NCBI GenBank assembly: GCA_934045075.1
Contig: OW203725.1
Coordinates: 958,775-1,022,774, forward strand
DNA length: 64,000 bases
Source: Yponomeuta sedellus
Taxonomy: Eukaryota > Arthropoda > Insecta > Lepidoptera > Yponomeutidae
Direction: 5' to 3'
Of this stretch, positions 41,203-51,914 are shown piece by piece. How positions within the stretch are numbered: position 1 is the first letter of the stretch; each line of letters begins with the position of its first letter. A program made the translations under genes and the position numbers. The notes under the pieces were generated by a model. It was not told the origin of the DNA, did no database searches, and was given only the letters and a program-made list of their open reading frames with translations.

Positions 41203-41285
41203 TAAAAACCTGTTTAAAAAAAGAGGCTAAAAATTTCACCCATGCCGGGATTAGAAACCGCAACCTCTGGCTATGCGTGCCATAA
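41203..41285 (-). repeat. SINE family A 3' fragment, 10-bp TSD, inside the transposon
   Basis: TTAAAAACCTGTTTAAAAA to CTCTGGCTATGCGTGCC, bounded by TATAAGTGTT at 41193-41202 and 41286-41295. Shows that the family's 3' end is ...GGTTTTTAAA and that 5' truncation occurs. Confidence 0.88.
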
Positions 41286-41314
41286 TATAAGTGTTGTTAA
41301 CTGCGTTCAAAAAA

Positions 41315-41371
41315 AAACACTGATTTCACGTTTCATAACGCCGACCGTTATGAAACGTGAAATCAGTGTTT
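41315..41371. repeat. perfect 26-bp hairpin with 5-nt loop
   Basis: AAACACTGATTTCACGTTTC... inverted exactly after CCGAC. Lies between the two SINE insertions inside the transposon. The loop-side word GCCGACCG is also found inverted just after the downstream SINE (CGGTCGGGCC). Confidence 0.95.
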
Positions 41372-41385
41372 CATCAGTGAAAGGG

Positions 41386-41640
41386 CGGTGATAGCGGAGC
41401 GGTGTAGAACGCCGGCCTCTCAATCGGGAGGTCGTGGTTTCCAACCCCGGTACCAATGACTTTGTTTTCTAAGTTATGTACATTTGTGAAATTATAGTAG
41501 CAATACCACTCGCCGACGGTGAAGAAAAACATCGTAAGGAAACCCTAGTGTCTGAAGTGTTATAACTCAGCGCTTGCTACGTACAATGGCCCAATTATGA
41601 GGCTAAATGCGGAAATCTCAGGTCTAACTAACTAACTAAC
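41386..41640 (+). repeat. SINE family B, inside the transposon
   Basis: GGCGGTGATAGCGGAGCGG to GGTCTAACTAACTAACTAAC. Head, body and (CTAA)n are complete apart from a small deletion near CCCGGTACC. Confidence 0.88.
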
Positions 41641-42429
41641 GGTCGGGCCGCACAGATGAGAGGTTAGTATACTTTTACGTTGATGATAATTGAGATCCCT
41701 ATTTAATTTCGTAGTACACACCTAATAAAAGAAAATACTAGTAGTATTTTACAAAGATTCTGACTTCTGAATGACACTGAAAAGTCGTTCCTAATTCGTC
41801 ACAAGCACGACCAGCATGGGACCTCACTTCGACGCTCATGTGACGCCACATCAACGTACCCCTGACGTACTATGATGCCCAATGTAGGACGGACGCTATT
41901 CTAACGTACTATTGACGTACTTATTGGACGGAAAAAGTACCGACCCTAAAATGACTTGCCCAGAACGTCATTTTTTCGACGCTGACGTCATCTTTCTACC
42001 TACGTACAGGCAGCGACATCTGGCTTAAGTAAATTGCGTCACTTACAGCCCCGACTACCTACATTGCAGTTAGGTTTAACATCGGAACGATATCACTGTA
42101 CCCACATGATTATACTATTTTTATTTTTAATGCACTAACCCGTGCTAAGGACAATTTTAAAAACCTATTTAGAGGCTAAAAATTCCACCCATGCCGGGAT
42201 TCGAATCCGGGAGTAAGTGATGCAATTTACTTAAGCCAGATGTCGCTGCTGTACGTAATATAGAGAATAATGTAAAAAATTAAATAGAATTACAATATTA
42301 AATTAAATAATTGTTAATAAAATAATAAAAGTCGAAAACAGTAAATTTTTATTAAAAATTATATTATATGCTTGAATGTCCGGAGGAAAATACTAGACAG
42401 ATAAAATATATGTACCAATAACTCAATTA

Positions 42430-42612
42430 TTCCTGTAAACTTACATTTCTTCTGATCCCACACTCGGATACCATGTGTCGTGGGAACCAGAAACAACGAC
42501 ATCACAAACATGTAAACATCCAAGACCTGGAGTTTTTTTGTCTCCAACCGGAATTCGAACCCGAGACCTTTTGCATGGTAGGCAGTTGCGCTACCGCTAC
42601 GCCACAGAGGTC
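42430..42612 (-). repeat. tRNA-headed SINE, family C
   Basis: On minus, GACCTCTGTGGCGTAGCGGT, B box GGGTTCGAATTCC and body GATGTCGTTGTTTCTGGTTC. Confidence 0.83.
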
Positions 42613-45195
42613 GTCAAGATATTTTCGGGGGTAAAATAGTAAGTTATAATTTTATAGTTTCATATTTAAAGAGACGTTTTTAAATTAGTTTATTTCGTTA
42701 TACTAAAACTAGTTCTTTTACTAGAATGAATTATAACTTTTGATGACTGATAGAGTTATCGACCTTGGCTTACAATTCAATCTAGTAGCAAGTAAAGAGG
42801 AATTGGCACTTAATAGTTTAAATATTTCTATGCATAATAATGGTAATGATTTTAAATGTTGTTTTGTAGATGTCACTTATCACAAACTACTTTGACCAAA
42901 TAAATAACAAAAATGTATCATGTTGGTGGTGGTCCTAAAATACAGGGTTGTGCCCTCAGATCATAGAGGTTGTGCCCAAATTTGAATTTTCTCATTGGCA
43001 TATAATATTGTTACCATATAGGTACTACCTACGAGTATTTTCGATTTGTACCCAACTGTACAGAATGATACGTGTAAAGGTCGACATGCAGTCTGGATTT
43101 AATGACTATAATGTGCTGTGGATTATACCTACCTACGTACCTTGCTTGTTGCAGGTAATTAATGAGTATAATGTTGGTGACTTAAAACAATAATTTGAAT
43201 AATCAATTCGTTTTATTTAATAAATGTACAGATTACATTTTTTATTGTTTATTTATATTAAAAAATATTTATTTCAAATTTTAATCAACCAATTTAAATA
43301 AATCTTCCAGAAATTTCGTGTAAAAATATGTGGCATTTCTAAAGTAACAGTAACTTAATATTTATTTTTAAAATTCACCGTCTAGATTCATGGAGTATGG
43401 TCTAAAACACCATTTTGCTAAAACAGGTTAAAAACAATGCTACGTTATTTTTATTATTCCGCCTTAATCTCGAGATGATGCACAATCTGCATTTCTTTTT
43501 GTAATTCTCGATTATTGACATCTAGGGAATGGTGGGGACCATTCCTTGGGGGTCATCAAGAACTGTTACATGCTATGCATTGCTTTTTAGTTTAATTCTT
43601 CTACCGAGGGCTGGAGTATCCTCAACCAGAGTTGTCATTATCTATGCTCTCTCGGAGTATAGCGTGAGTCACCTAGAAAATACAGATTTAATTCAGAAGT
43701 AGTACTATAAAAGTATAGGCTGTTAAAATATATAAATTGCAATAGATTTAGCTAATTGTTTACCCAGTGAAGCCTCGCTTTTTACAGAGCTCAGCACATT
43801 GATGAGATGGTGCCTTATAGGGTTTTTGTTAAACTCATGGCTATCATGTGAGACATCTCTCAGTGAAGTAGCAATCCTTGAAATATTTCAGTCGGCATCA
43901 GAAGTCTGGAAAAGATTTATGGATGATAAGATAACTACCAATTATTTATTGCGCAAAATGTGTTTACCAATACAACATCAAGGACTCATCATTAAAATAA
44001 AAAAATTTGTAGAACAAGTTTCATCTTGATTGCAAGATGTCATTTTGATGGCAGGGTCAAGAATTAAAATGTACCAAATCACGTTTGCTGAGGCAAGGTT
44101 CTTCGTTACTAACCTTATATTTTTTTAAATAGGTATCCCTTCTGTTTCTTTCATAAAAGGTTTCAAATTTTTGGCCAAGGTTTTTGATTTCGTCCTTAGG
44201 TAGACGAATATTGGTCTGGGATTCGTGATGCCATCTCCAGAGAGGTGTCCAAATAAAGAAACAAACGTTGTAGATTTTGTGGTTTTCTCAGATCCCCTTT
44301 ATGAACGAGTACATTGTGCAAAATCAATGTAGAGCTAACCGTGCCATATTGTCCCAATCACATTTCCGCACATATCTCAATAGCGATCATTACCTCTGAT
44401 GGAGCACCTGAGTATGTTGGTGTCAGGAGCCTTCAAATAGCTGATTGAGCTTCAAACTGGAATAAAATTTCGTGATTTTTTTAAGCAGGGAAGGTTATAC
44501 GATACACAATGTGAAATTTGTTACAACGTATTTCAAGCATTTTGTACTGGCTATACAATTGATTAATCATACATAAGTGTGATAAATTTAAGCCAATGTC
44601 TCGGTTAGAAATATTTAAAATAAATTTTTGCGGTTACCTTTGTTTATCTGTAGAAGAAGAAAGCTTCGCCGGTGGGTACCCTTAGGTCAACAATATAACA
44701 TATTTTTTCCACAAGACGTAGACTCGAAAACTAGAAAAGGCCTAGACTTTAAAAAAATGAAGCAGAACGATTTATTTGTAAGAAATAATTGGCAGCGTTT
44801 GGCTAATTAAGCTGAACAAAATAATAATTTGACTTTTCGACTGACAAACATTGGTGTTCCATCCCTAATAGGTAACCCATGGCAACATCACTTGTGACTT
44901 GTGCGTATTTAGCTTCTGAATACGAATTAAACGTCACGCACAAGTGAGTGTGATGTGAATGGTGATGTGAGCTCACGATCGAATTAACCCTTTCATGGGT
45001 ACACGAACTTCTTGCCAATGCCAATATGGTAAATTAGCTGGTGCCCGCGACTTCGTCTGCGCAGGATTAGTTCAGACCGCGTTGGCGGGATATCAAGTAG
45101 CCTTTGTCTCAATTCAGAGCTTCGTCTATCTGTACAAGATTCATGTAATTCCAATCAGCCATTATTGTCTAATTGAGTACTAACAATCATCTAAA
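42613..45195. other. 2.6 kb with no recognised repeat; weak coding-like frames
   Basis: The quietest stretch of the window. Plus frames at 43799-44029 (76 codons; SEVAILEIFQSASEVWKRF) and 44628-44810 (60 codons; LGQQYNIFFPQDVDSKTRK) read like real protein. Minus 44100-44280 contains WRWHHESQTNIRLPKDEIKN. I cannot assign any of them. They could be decayed transposon coding, exons of an unknown gene, or chance. No SINE is seen from 42613 to 45195. Confidence 0.4.
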
Positions 45196-45199
45196 CTAC

Positions 45200-45330
45200 T
45201 TGAAAAACATTGATATATGCAATATTATATAGATATAGACAGAATATTCTTTATCCCATGTTCACCAAGAATTACATAAGAGACTTAAATAATAACATAG
45301 TACACTACAATTGGCGGCCTTATTATAGTA
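45200..45330 (-). repeat. LINE/SINE 3' end, family E
   Basis: GATATAGACAGAATATTCTT, CACTACAATTGGCGGCCTTA and TTATAGTA. Decayed copy. Confidence 0.65.
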
Positions 45331-45599
45331 CGATTATCAATTGTTAGTATTAATAATATTTTCGCCTTTACCCTGGGGTCTTTGGGTTAATATCCGAAAA
45401 TAATAACTTGCATAAGCTGAAAATGCAAAATTAGATAAATCGACTTCAAAAAAAGACTAACGAAGAAGGAGGAATAGTGGAAGTCAGTAAATTTTTTCGA
45501 TTGAATTTGCATAAATCCTAGAGTTTGCGAGCGGTGCTGAGAGCGAAAATTAAAGCACTCTAACTACCTGTTAATTGACAAATATTTTTGAAAAAAAGA

Positions 45600-45915
45600 T
45601 AATGTTTTAATCAAAACTGTTGTTATACGGATTTTACTCGTTTATTACATTTTTCCGACGTTTTGGCACTTTTCCAGGTGCCGTGGTCTCGGATGACTGA
45701 GGTGACAGGCTCTTTTTGAAAGCATTAACTGTCAGTTTACTACCCTCGGCAAAAAATATTTTAGTAATTATTTTGCCGTTGTCCGCGAAAGGGTTATTTG
45801 ACAGATGTAATAGAGTCGAGATTCGAACTCCCTTTGTTTTAAACGTAACTTCATAGAAATAAGGGTCAATATCCCACCTGCACAACTAGTTCACTTCACC
45901 GCCGTAGCGCTGGGG
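45600..45915 (-). repeat. tRNA-headed SINE, family H
   Basis: On minus, head AGCGCTACGGCGGTGAAGTG with B-box-like GAGTTCGAATCTCG, then GAGGGTAGTAAACTGACAG, CACCTCAGTCATCCGAGACC and TCGGAAAAATGTAATAAACG. Gives the full order of family H, of which 19555, 25870 and 59625 are parts. Confidence 0.72.
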
Positions 45916-46292
45916 TAGCTTAAATTACTGAATACGAATTCGATCGAACTCACTAGCGAACGGGGCTAGTGAATAGCACTGCTGTGTCATATATCCATGA
46001 ATAAATCTTATTACTTATTTTCGTAACGAAATTCTAAACACACAACTCCCGACAAACTACCCATACTAAACAGACGTCCCTATATATTTATTACGAGCTA
46101 CATCCCTCCCTGCACCTGTTTGCATGGCAGATATAACAGGATAACGGATACACGGCATGCGGCACATCTCTTTAGGGAGCGAGGGATTTTGGGACCGAGG
46201 CAGAGCCTTGTTGTGTAGCTGGTGTGACGGCGACTGCGATGCGATGCGACCTGCGATTTGCAGGCACATTTTACGTGTGCATATTCAAATTC
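45916..46292. other. no recognised feature
   Basis: Non-coding; nothing recognised. Confidence 0.45.
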
Positions 46293-46294
46293 AA

Positions 46295-46660
46295 GGGAAG
46301 CGCTCGTGGCATAGGCGAACCGAGTGATTGGAATCAGTCACTTGGTTAAGCAACAACAGGCGCGGTCAGGTACAGGATGGGTGAGCGTCCCGTGACTACC
46401 GCTAGTGGCATTTTTCCGAGCGCTTCCGTGCTTCGCAAGGCACGTTAAGCCGTTGGTGCTGGCTGTCATATAATGGCAGTCGTTAAGCCATGTCAGAGGC
46501 CTTATGGGCGGCTTGATAACTTCTGACAGTAAGGCCCGCCACTGTCTTACAACCCTCCACCAACCCGGACTTGGCCCCCGTGGTGGAGTATGGCCTAACC
46601 TTCCTGCGATGGAGGAAGATACCCGTGCCCCAGCAGTGGGGACATACAAGGGTTGATAAC
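46295..46660 (+). repeat. 5S-headed SINE, well-preserved full copy
   Basis: GAAGCGCTCGTGGCATAGGC, then GGTTAAGCAACAACAGGCGC, GGTCAGGTACAGGATGGGTG, ACTACCGCTAGTGGCA and the body, ending ACATACAAGGGTTGATAACG. The best forward copy for comparison with 5S rRNA. Confidence 0.92.
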
Positions 46661-46799
46661 GATTCAAATTCAAAATCAACATAATGTATTTTCGAAATAC
46701 AATATCAGTGAGATATATTTTATTAAGAGCATAAAAGGAGGCATTACACATTCTAAAAAATTGCAGAAAACTTCGTCATAAAAAGTGGCACAATAAACA

Positions 46800-46965
46800 A
46801 TAAATCAAACTAAAGTTTGGAGTTTTTCTCTACAAAATGATCTAGATTTTGAAATGGACACTTAGTTTGACTTGTAAAGTTTATTAGGCCGTAGTTTCTG
46901 CGCTATTTTGAATAAAACCTTTTCATTTCATTTCGTTTGGCTTCGATTCGTTTCATTTCATTAAA
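46800..46965 (+). repeat. 3' end of the second LINE family
   Basis: AAGTTTGGAGTTTTTCTCTA, AAATGATCTAGATTTTGAAA, GAATAAAACCTTTTCATTTC. Matches 36200-36350, truncated to the 3' UTR. Confidence 0.85.
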
Positions 46966-48055
46966 TTAATCAAAAATATCGCCCCGGGACTCATCCGAAC
47001 TTTTGGTTCTCCCTAGCAGCTTTACCCCAATGCACCTCCAGGGATCCTTTGTCTCAGGTATGCCCCGAAACGAACGTCATACCCACGATTCCTCAGATGC
47101 CAACCGATTTCCCTAAAAAAAATAATATTTGGAACTAAAAGTTTCAGTTTTTTTCCGACTGCGACAGCAAAGGAGGGTTATCCTCTATATAGCATGTATT
47201 CACGTGCTTTTTTTTAATCTACGTAAACCTAGAGGCCTAGGTCACCGCTAGTAGTAGGCTTTACAAGTTAAAGAGCTATAGACGACAAACTTGTAATTTC
47301 GTACACATTCCATTAAAAATTACTTCCATGAAGCTGTTAGCCCTGTAAAGCAGACAAATTCATCTCAATCTACTGGCTCTTACATAGGCCCTTGACCGGT
47401 TTTTAATTCAAGGCTTACGAGCGATCTATTGACAATAATACAGAGAAAACAAAACCGCACCAATGGGCTAAGTTCGCGACAGAAAGCACAACTGAACTCG
47501 ATATTTAAATGTGAATTTGTCAGGAGCTGTTACAACTTGTAACGTTACATTAGATTCCGGTTCCAATTGGCTGCGGGAGACGCCGCTGGAGTCGTGTCGC
47601 ATTTACACCCGGAGAATCAGAACATTGAGCGCTATAAGGGGTCAAAGAGCGCTACAACTTGAGATACGAAATTTAGGAGAAGAATATGAGTGCGGCAACA
47701 TACAGTGATGATTCCGATGGACACATGCCGAAGTGGTCTAAGGTGGCCCAGAAAGAAATATCGGCGCCTCGGTTAGGTAACTTTCGACGTACCTATCATA
47801 CATCATACATATCATACATACATCTGTGTACAAAAACGGATGCACTTTGTCGTACAATTATGTTGCTCAATATCACTGGCAGATATCAGATGTCCACTGA
47901 AATGCGGTATCTACTATGTGTTTCAAGTCTATACGGCAGAGCTAAGTAAGCATTGCGCTTTCGCACACAGATGTATAGGTAAAACGTTACATACTTCTGT
48001 GACGTTTGTGAGATGTTGCTCTGTAGTCTTAAGATAAAAGCGATTATAAGTAAGT
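46966..48055. other. mostly no recognised feature
   Basis: Contains a small imperfect (CATA)n patch at about 47797-47822. Short frames (47511-48037) show no motif. Confidence 0.45.
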
Positions 48056-48150
48056 AATGGAAACTCCACCAACCCGGATGTGGCCCCCGTATGGGATGCA
48101 TGAAGAGACCCGTGCCCCAGCAGTGGGGACATACAAGGGTCGATATCGAT
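48056..48150 (+). repeat. 5S-headed SINE, 3' fragment
   Basis: ATGGAAACTCCACCAACCCG to GTGGGGACATACAAGGGTCG and ATATCGAT. A 12-bp internal loss at CCCGTATGGGATGC. Confidence 0.82.
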
Positions 48151-48329
48151 GTAATGGAAATAATGGATATCATAAAAAATCGTTTCTAATTATATTAATT
48201 ATTGTAAAACTAATTTAGATGTAGCCCGGCTACCCATAGCACAGGGAATCCTAGTTTGAGAGTCAGTAACCATCATTGTAAACTTGTTTTACAATAAAGT
48301 ATTTCATTTTAATCAATGTGCTAGTTACG

Positions 48330-48430
48330 GGAGTCGCTTGAGATTGAGACTGGACGGCACAAGACCGGGATGCGTGGAAAACCACGAGGGAGGCCTATGT
48401 CTTGCAGTGGCCGTCAAGTAGCTGATGATG
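48330..48430 (+). pseudogene. RTE C-terminus, second RTE family
   Basis: 48348-48421 reads WTAQDRDAWKTTREAYVLQW, then PSSS and TGA repeats (TGATGATGATG), the classical end of RTE elements with an ATG-rich tail. Only the last 25 or so codons remain. Confidence 0.75.
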
Positions 48431-48756
48431 ATGTCCAACAAGTCTATGACCAGTATCACTTGGTAAACTTTACGTGACGCGGCGTAAACGCGAGTGTTAT
48501 GGAATAACACGCGTCTGAGGCAATCCGCGCGTAATATCGGTGGTGGCGCGGTATTGGCGCCGTTACGTTATACTTTAGCCGGCGACGTTATCGTTAGACT
48601 TGCCGTTATCCGTTACCCGCTACCGACACAATAACGGACTCGGGTCTGTCGTAAAATTATACAGTGAGTAGGCCCCCTGACTAGTGTACAGAAGAGCCAT
48701 TGGAGATGGTCATATTATGAGCGGTGGACGCGACAACACAAGTGATAAAAATATAG
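48431..48756. other. no recognised feature
   Basis: GC-richer patch around 48530-48600 (GGTGGCGCGGTATTGGCGCC). No frame of note. Confidence 0.45.
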
Positions 48757-49632
48757 ATGCAGTAAGCGGCTTCCAGACATAATGTAAGTATATGTCCTCA
48801 AAATTTCATGGATGCATCATCATGGATGCGGCAAGCTGAAGACAGGGCGCTATGGCGCTCATTAGGAGAGGGTAACAGTACAGTAAGCGGCTTCCCAAGT
48901 GACAGACATATGTAATTAAATGTCCTCAAGATTTCATGGATGCATCATCATGGATGCGGTAAGCTGAAGACAGGGCGCTTTGGCGCTCATTAGGAGAGGG
49001 TAACAGTACAGTAAGCGGCTTCCCAAGTGACAAACAGATGTGTTTAAATGTCCTCAAGATTTCATGGGTGCATCATCATGGATGCGGCAAGCTGAAGACA
49101 GGGCGCTTTGGCGCTCATTAGGAGAGGGTAACAGTACAGTAAGCGGCTTCCCAAGTGACAGACAGATGTAATTAGATGTCCTCAAAATTTCACGGATGCA
49201 TCATCCGATGCGGTAAGCTGAAGACAGGGCGCTTTGGCGCTCATTAGGAGAGAGTAACAGTACAGTAAGCGGCTTCCCAAGTGACAGACAGATGTAATTA
49301 GATGTCCTCAAAATTTCACGGATGCATCATCCGATGCGGTAAGCTGAAGACAGGGCGCTTTGGCGCTCATTAGGAGAGAGTAACAGTACAGTAAGCGGCT
49401 TCCCAAGTGACAGACAGATGTAATTAGATGTCCTCAAAATTTCACGGATGCATCATCCGATGCGGTAAGCTGAAGACAGGGCGCTTTGGCGCTCATTAGG
49501 AGAGATTAACAGTACAGTAAGCGGCTTCCCAAGTGACAGACAGATGTAATTAGATGTCCTCAAAATTTCACGGATGCATCATCATGGATGCGGCAAGCTG
49601 AAGACAGGGCGCTATGTCCAGCAGTGGACTAA
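48757..49632 (+). repeat. tandem array of about 126-bp units containing an RTE coding tail
   Basis: CAGTAAGCGGCTTCC starts at 48760, 48881, 49009, 49137, 49263, 49389 and 49515, so spacings are 121, 128, 128, 126, 126 and 126. Each unit has a non-RTE part (GTGACAGACAGATGTAATTA) and GATGCGGCAAGCTGAAGACA plus GGGCGCTATGGCGCTCATTA. The latter encodes MRQAEDRALWRSL of the RTE C-terminus (compare 9063-9305). The last unit ends in the true RTE 3' end CTATGTCCAGCAGTGGACTA, joined at the shared word GCTATG. Confidence 0.93.
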
Positions 49633-49664
49633 TAGCTTGACCATGAATTAATAAAAAATGGATT

Positions 49665-50015
49665 CGCTTGCAGCCACGGCCGCCTGAGTGATCTTTAACG
49701 ACCACGAAGGCTAAGCAACATAGCGCGCTTTCGGTGCATGGGTGGGTGACCGTCTATGACTAACGATAGTGCCATTTCTCCAAGTGGTTCCGTGCTTCGC
49801 AATGCATGTTAAACAGTTGGTGGTGGCTGCCGTCGATAGATGGCAGTCGTTAAGCCAAGTCGAGGCCTTAGGGCGACTTGAAAACTTCTGACTGTAAGAC
49901 CAAAATCTAGTCCAACCTCCACTAATTCGCACTTGGCCCCCGTGGTGGAGTATGGCCTATACCTTCCTCAGAGAAGAAACCTGTGTCCCTCGGTGGCGAA
50001 ATAATGGGTTGATGA
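49665..50015 (+). repeat. 5S-headed SINE, divergent subfamily
   Basis: The head GGCTAAGCAACATAGCGCGC, GGTGGGTGACCGTCTATG and body (GGTGGCTGCCGTCGATAGAT, GGCAGTCGTTAAGCCAAG) follow the family order with many changes. The 3' end is GGCGAAATAATGGGTTGATG. Probably an older subfamily. Confidence 0.78.
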
Positions 50016-50254
50016 TCATGAATTAATTTCGACAATATATTTTGAGTCACCGCCTCTATTGCAACCATTTGCAAAGGAATGTGCGACGCAACAGTTCTAT
50101 CCACTACCACAGTCTAATAAAAAATCAAAGAAAGTACGATATCCCAACGTTTTAAGCTGGGGATGAAATGCAAAATCCGACTCAGATCGTTTGTTAGAAA
50201 AAAATGTGATGTGGACAATAAAGAACGGTATATTACTACTTTACACGGGCGCAA

Positions 50255-50575
50255 ATTATCTTCATCTCATACATACACATACATAACCTCACGCCTGTAT
50301 CCCAGAGGGGTAGGCAGAGACCAGGAACTACCACTTGCCACGATCCTGACAGATCACCTTCGCTTCATCAACGTTCATAAGTCGTTGCATGCACGCGCGC
50401 CGTTTCCGGGTACTTTTTATCTTCCCCTTTGCTAATACATCCCCTATTTGGTCGATGTATGTCCGCCTGGGACGTCCCTTACCAGCCCTTCCACTCACAT
50501 TCGCAATACATATTTGTTTCGTCAATCTTAACTCAGAGAACATCCACGAGCGCAACTCGTTATGGCTTGAATAAG
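50255..50575 (-). pseudogene. LINE C-terminal remnant, family K
   Basis: The minus frame within 50328-50560 reads SGRAGKGRPRRTYIDQIGDV, then KRRACMQRLMNVDEAKVICQ. It ends near TACCCCTCTGGGATACAGGC (minus). Family name unknown to me. Copies at 38365 and 52300. Confidence 0.7.
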
Positions 50576-50583
50576 ACACATGA

Positions 50584-50848
50584 AAGCGGTGGTAGCGGAG
50601 CGGTGTAGAACGCCGGCTTCTCAATCGGGAGGTCGTGGGTTCGAACCCCGGCATGTACCAATGACTTTGTTTTCTAAGTTATGTACATTTGTGAAATTAT
50701 AGTAGCAATACTACTCGCTGACGGTGAAGGAAAACATCGTAAGGAAACCCTAGTGTCTGATGTGTTAGCGTACCTCAGCGCTTGCTACGTACAATGGCCC
50801 AACTATGAGGCTAAGTGCGGAAATCTCAGGTCTAACTAACTAACTAAG
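50584..50848 (+). repeat. SINE family B
   Basis: AGCGGTGGTAGCGGAGCGG to GGTCTAACTAACTAACTAAG. Complete. Flanks both carry GACAC(A/T)TGAAAG (50574 and 50850), the probable TSD. Confidence 0.9.
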
Positions 50849-50979
50849 ACACTTGAAAGAGTAGAGGTTTATTTTATTTAACTCATTTTTTACATGCCAA
50901 GAGAGGTGAAATTGTAAAGCAACTTGTACCAACATTTATTAACTCTCGTTTGGTTGTCTAGAAGATATTTCTTTAAGCA

Positions 50980-51062
50980 ATAACGCCGCCAATTGCACTT
51001 TGTATCTTTACATGTTTTATATGTGCTCTGGTGTACAATAAAGAATATTCTTATCTTATCTT
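50980..51062 (+). repeat. LINE/SINE 3' end, family E
   Basis: ACGCCGCCAATTGCACTTTG, GGTGTACAATAAAGAATATT and a (TCTTA)n tail. Confidence 0.72.
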
Positions 51063-51177
51063 ATATCCAGCTTTTAACTATATTCCACTTTTGGTGCAAA
51101 TAAACAATTTCGTTTCATTTCTTTTTATTAGTGGATCACGGTGGAAATCTAAAGGAAAATACCGTGTGAGAACTTGA

Positions 51178-51300
51178 GTATATTAGATGTTTACATACCT
51201 CAGCGCTTGAAATTGCCAATCTGCGGTGGGCACGCGTAGTGGTTTAGCCCATACCCTCTTTCTCTCTAAGAGAAGGCCTGTACTCTACAGTGGGACGTAT
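51178..51300 (+). repeat. SINE family G body fragment
   Basis: ACCTCAGCGCTTGAAATTGC, TGCGGTGGGCACGCGTAGTG and TACTCTACAGTGGGACGTAT. Confidence 0.7.
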
Positions 51301-51304
51301 TTCC

Positions 51305-51678
51305 ATCGATTCGATTCAACCCTTGTATGCCGCCACTGCTGGGGCACGGATCTCTTCCTGCATCGCAGGAAAGTTAGGCCATACTCCACCACGGGGGCCA
51401 AATCCTGGTTGGTGGAGGATTGTAACAGTGGCGGGTCTTACTGTCAGAAGTTATCGAGCCGTCGCCCATAAGACCTCTGACATGGCTTAACGACTCCTAA
51501 TACATGACCACCGTCACCAACGGCTTAACGTGCCTTGCGAAGCACGGAAGCGCTCGGAAAAATGCCACTAGCGGTTGTCGCGGGACGGTCATCCATCCTG
51601 CACCTGACCGCGCCTGTTGTTGCTTAACTCAAGTGATTGATTCCTCACTCGGTTCGACTAGGCTACGAGCGCTTCGGG
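51305..51678 (-). repeat. 5S-headed SINE, full length
   Basis: TTCGATTCAACCCTTGTATG to GGCTACGAGCGCTTCGGGAC on plus. GGGACGTAT(T) on the left (51291) and GGGACGTATA on the right (51676) look like the TSD, set in the SINE G fragment. Confidence 0.88.
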
Positions 51679-51914
51679 ACGTATAAAACCTGCGTTATTA
51701 TAGTGAATCAATCTTTAATTTTGGTTAGTCTCAGAAGTTGTATGGATCAGTTAAGTGTACGCCTTCTGTGTTATCTAGTCTTGTGCTCAAATCGTACAAA
51801 TGTTATTAGTTGTATGAGGAAGACTGGAACGAATCAAGAGTGGTTTTATAGTGTTTGTTTGTTATATTAAACAGCTTTTGTGCTTCTTGCAGAACAATAC
51901 TTTTCATAATATTA

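Larger units (their letters stand above)
40195..42000. mobile_element. 1.8 kb transposon with GACGT-rich subterminal regions
   Basis: Interrupts the SINE A spacer, with TACG duplicated at 40191-40194 and 42001-42004. Short terminal inverted match GGTAG...CTACC. About a dozen GACGT/ACGTC words lie in the left 250 bp (TACGTCATTTTGACGTCC, AAAGACGTCATTTTACGACG) and several in the right 200 bp (GACGTACTATTGACGTAC in relaxed form, GCTGACGTCATC). No transposase frame, so non-autonomous. Two SINEs inserted later. Confidence 0.72.
40047..42275 (-). repeat. SINE family A composite, split by a 1.8 kb transposon
   Basis: The reverse tRNA-like module (40060-40135) is followed by the reverse start of the spacer (TACATTATTCTCTGTATTACG). 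After the transposon come CAGGCAGCGACATCTGGCTT and ACAGCCCCGACTACC, then another reverse tail and T-arm (42130-42210), then a forward spacer piece to 42275. It shows head-to-tail and inverted joining of the same unit. Confidence 0.78.

Noticed and set aside
44628..44810. Confident call of a host exon
   Set aside because: The frame reads like protein but I cannot identify the family or defend splice sites, so it is only listed as a lead.
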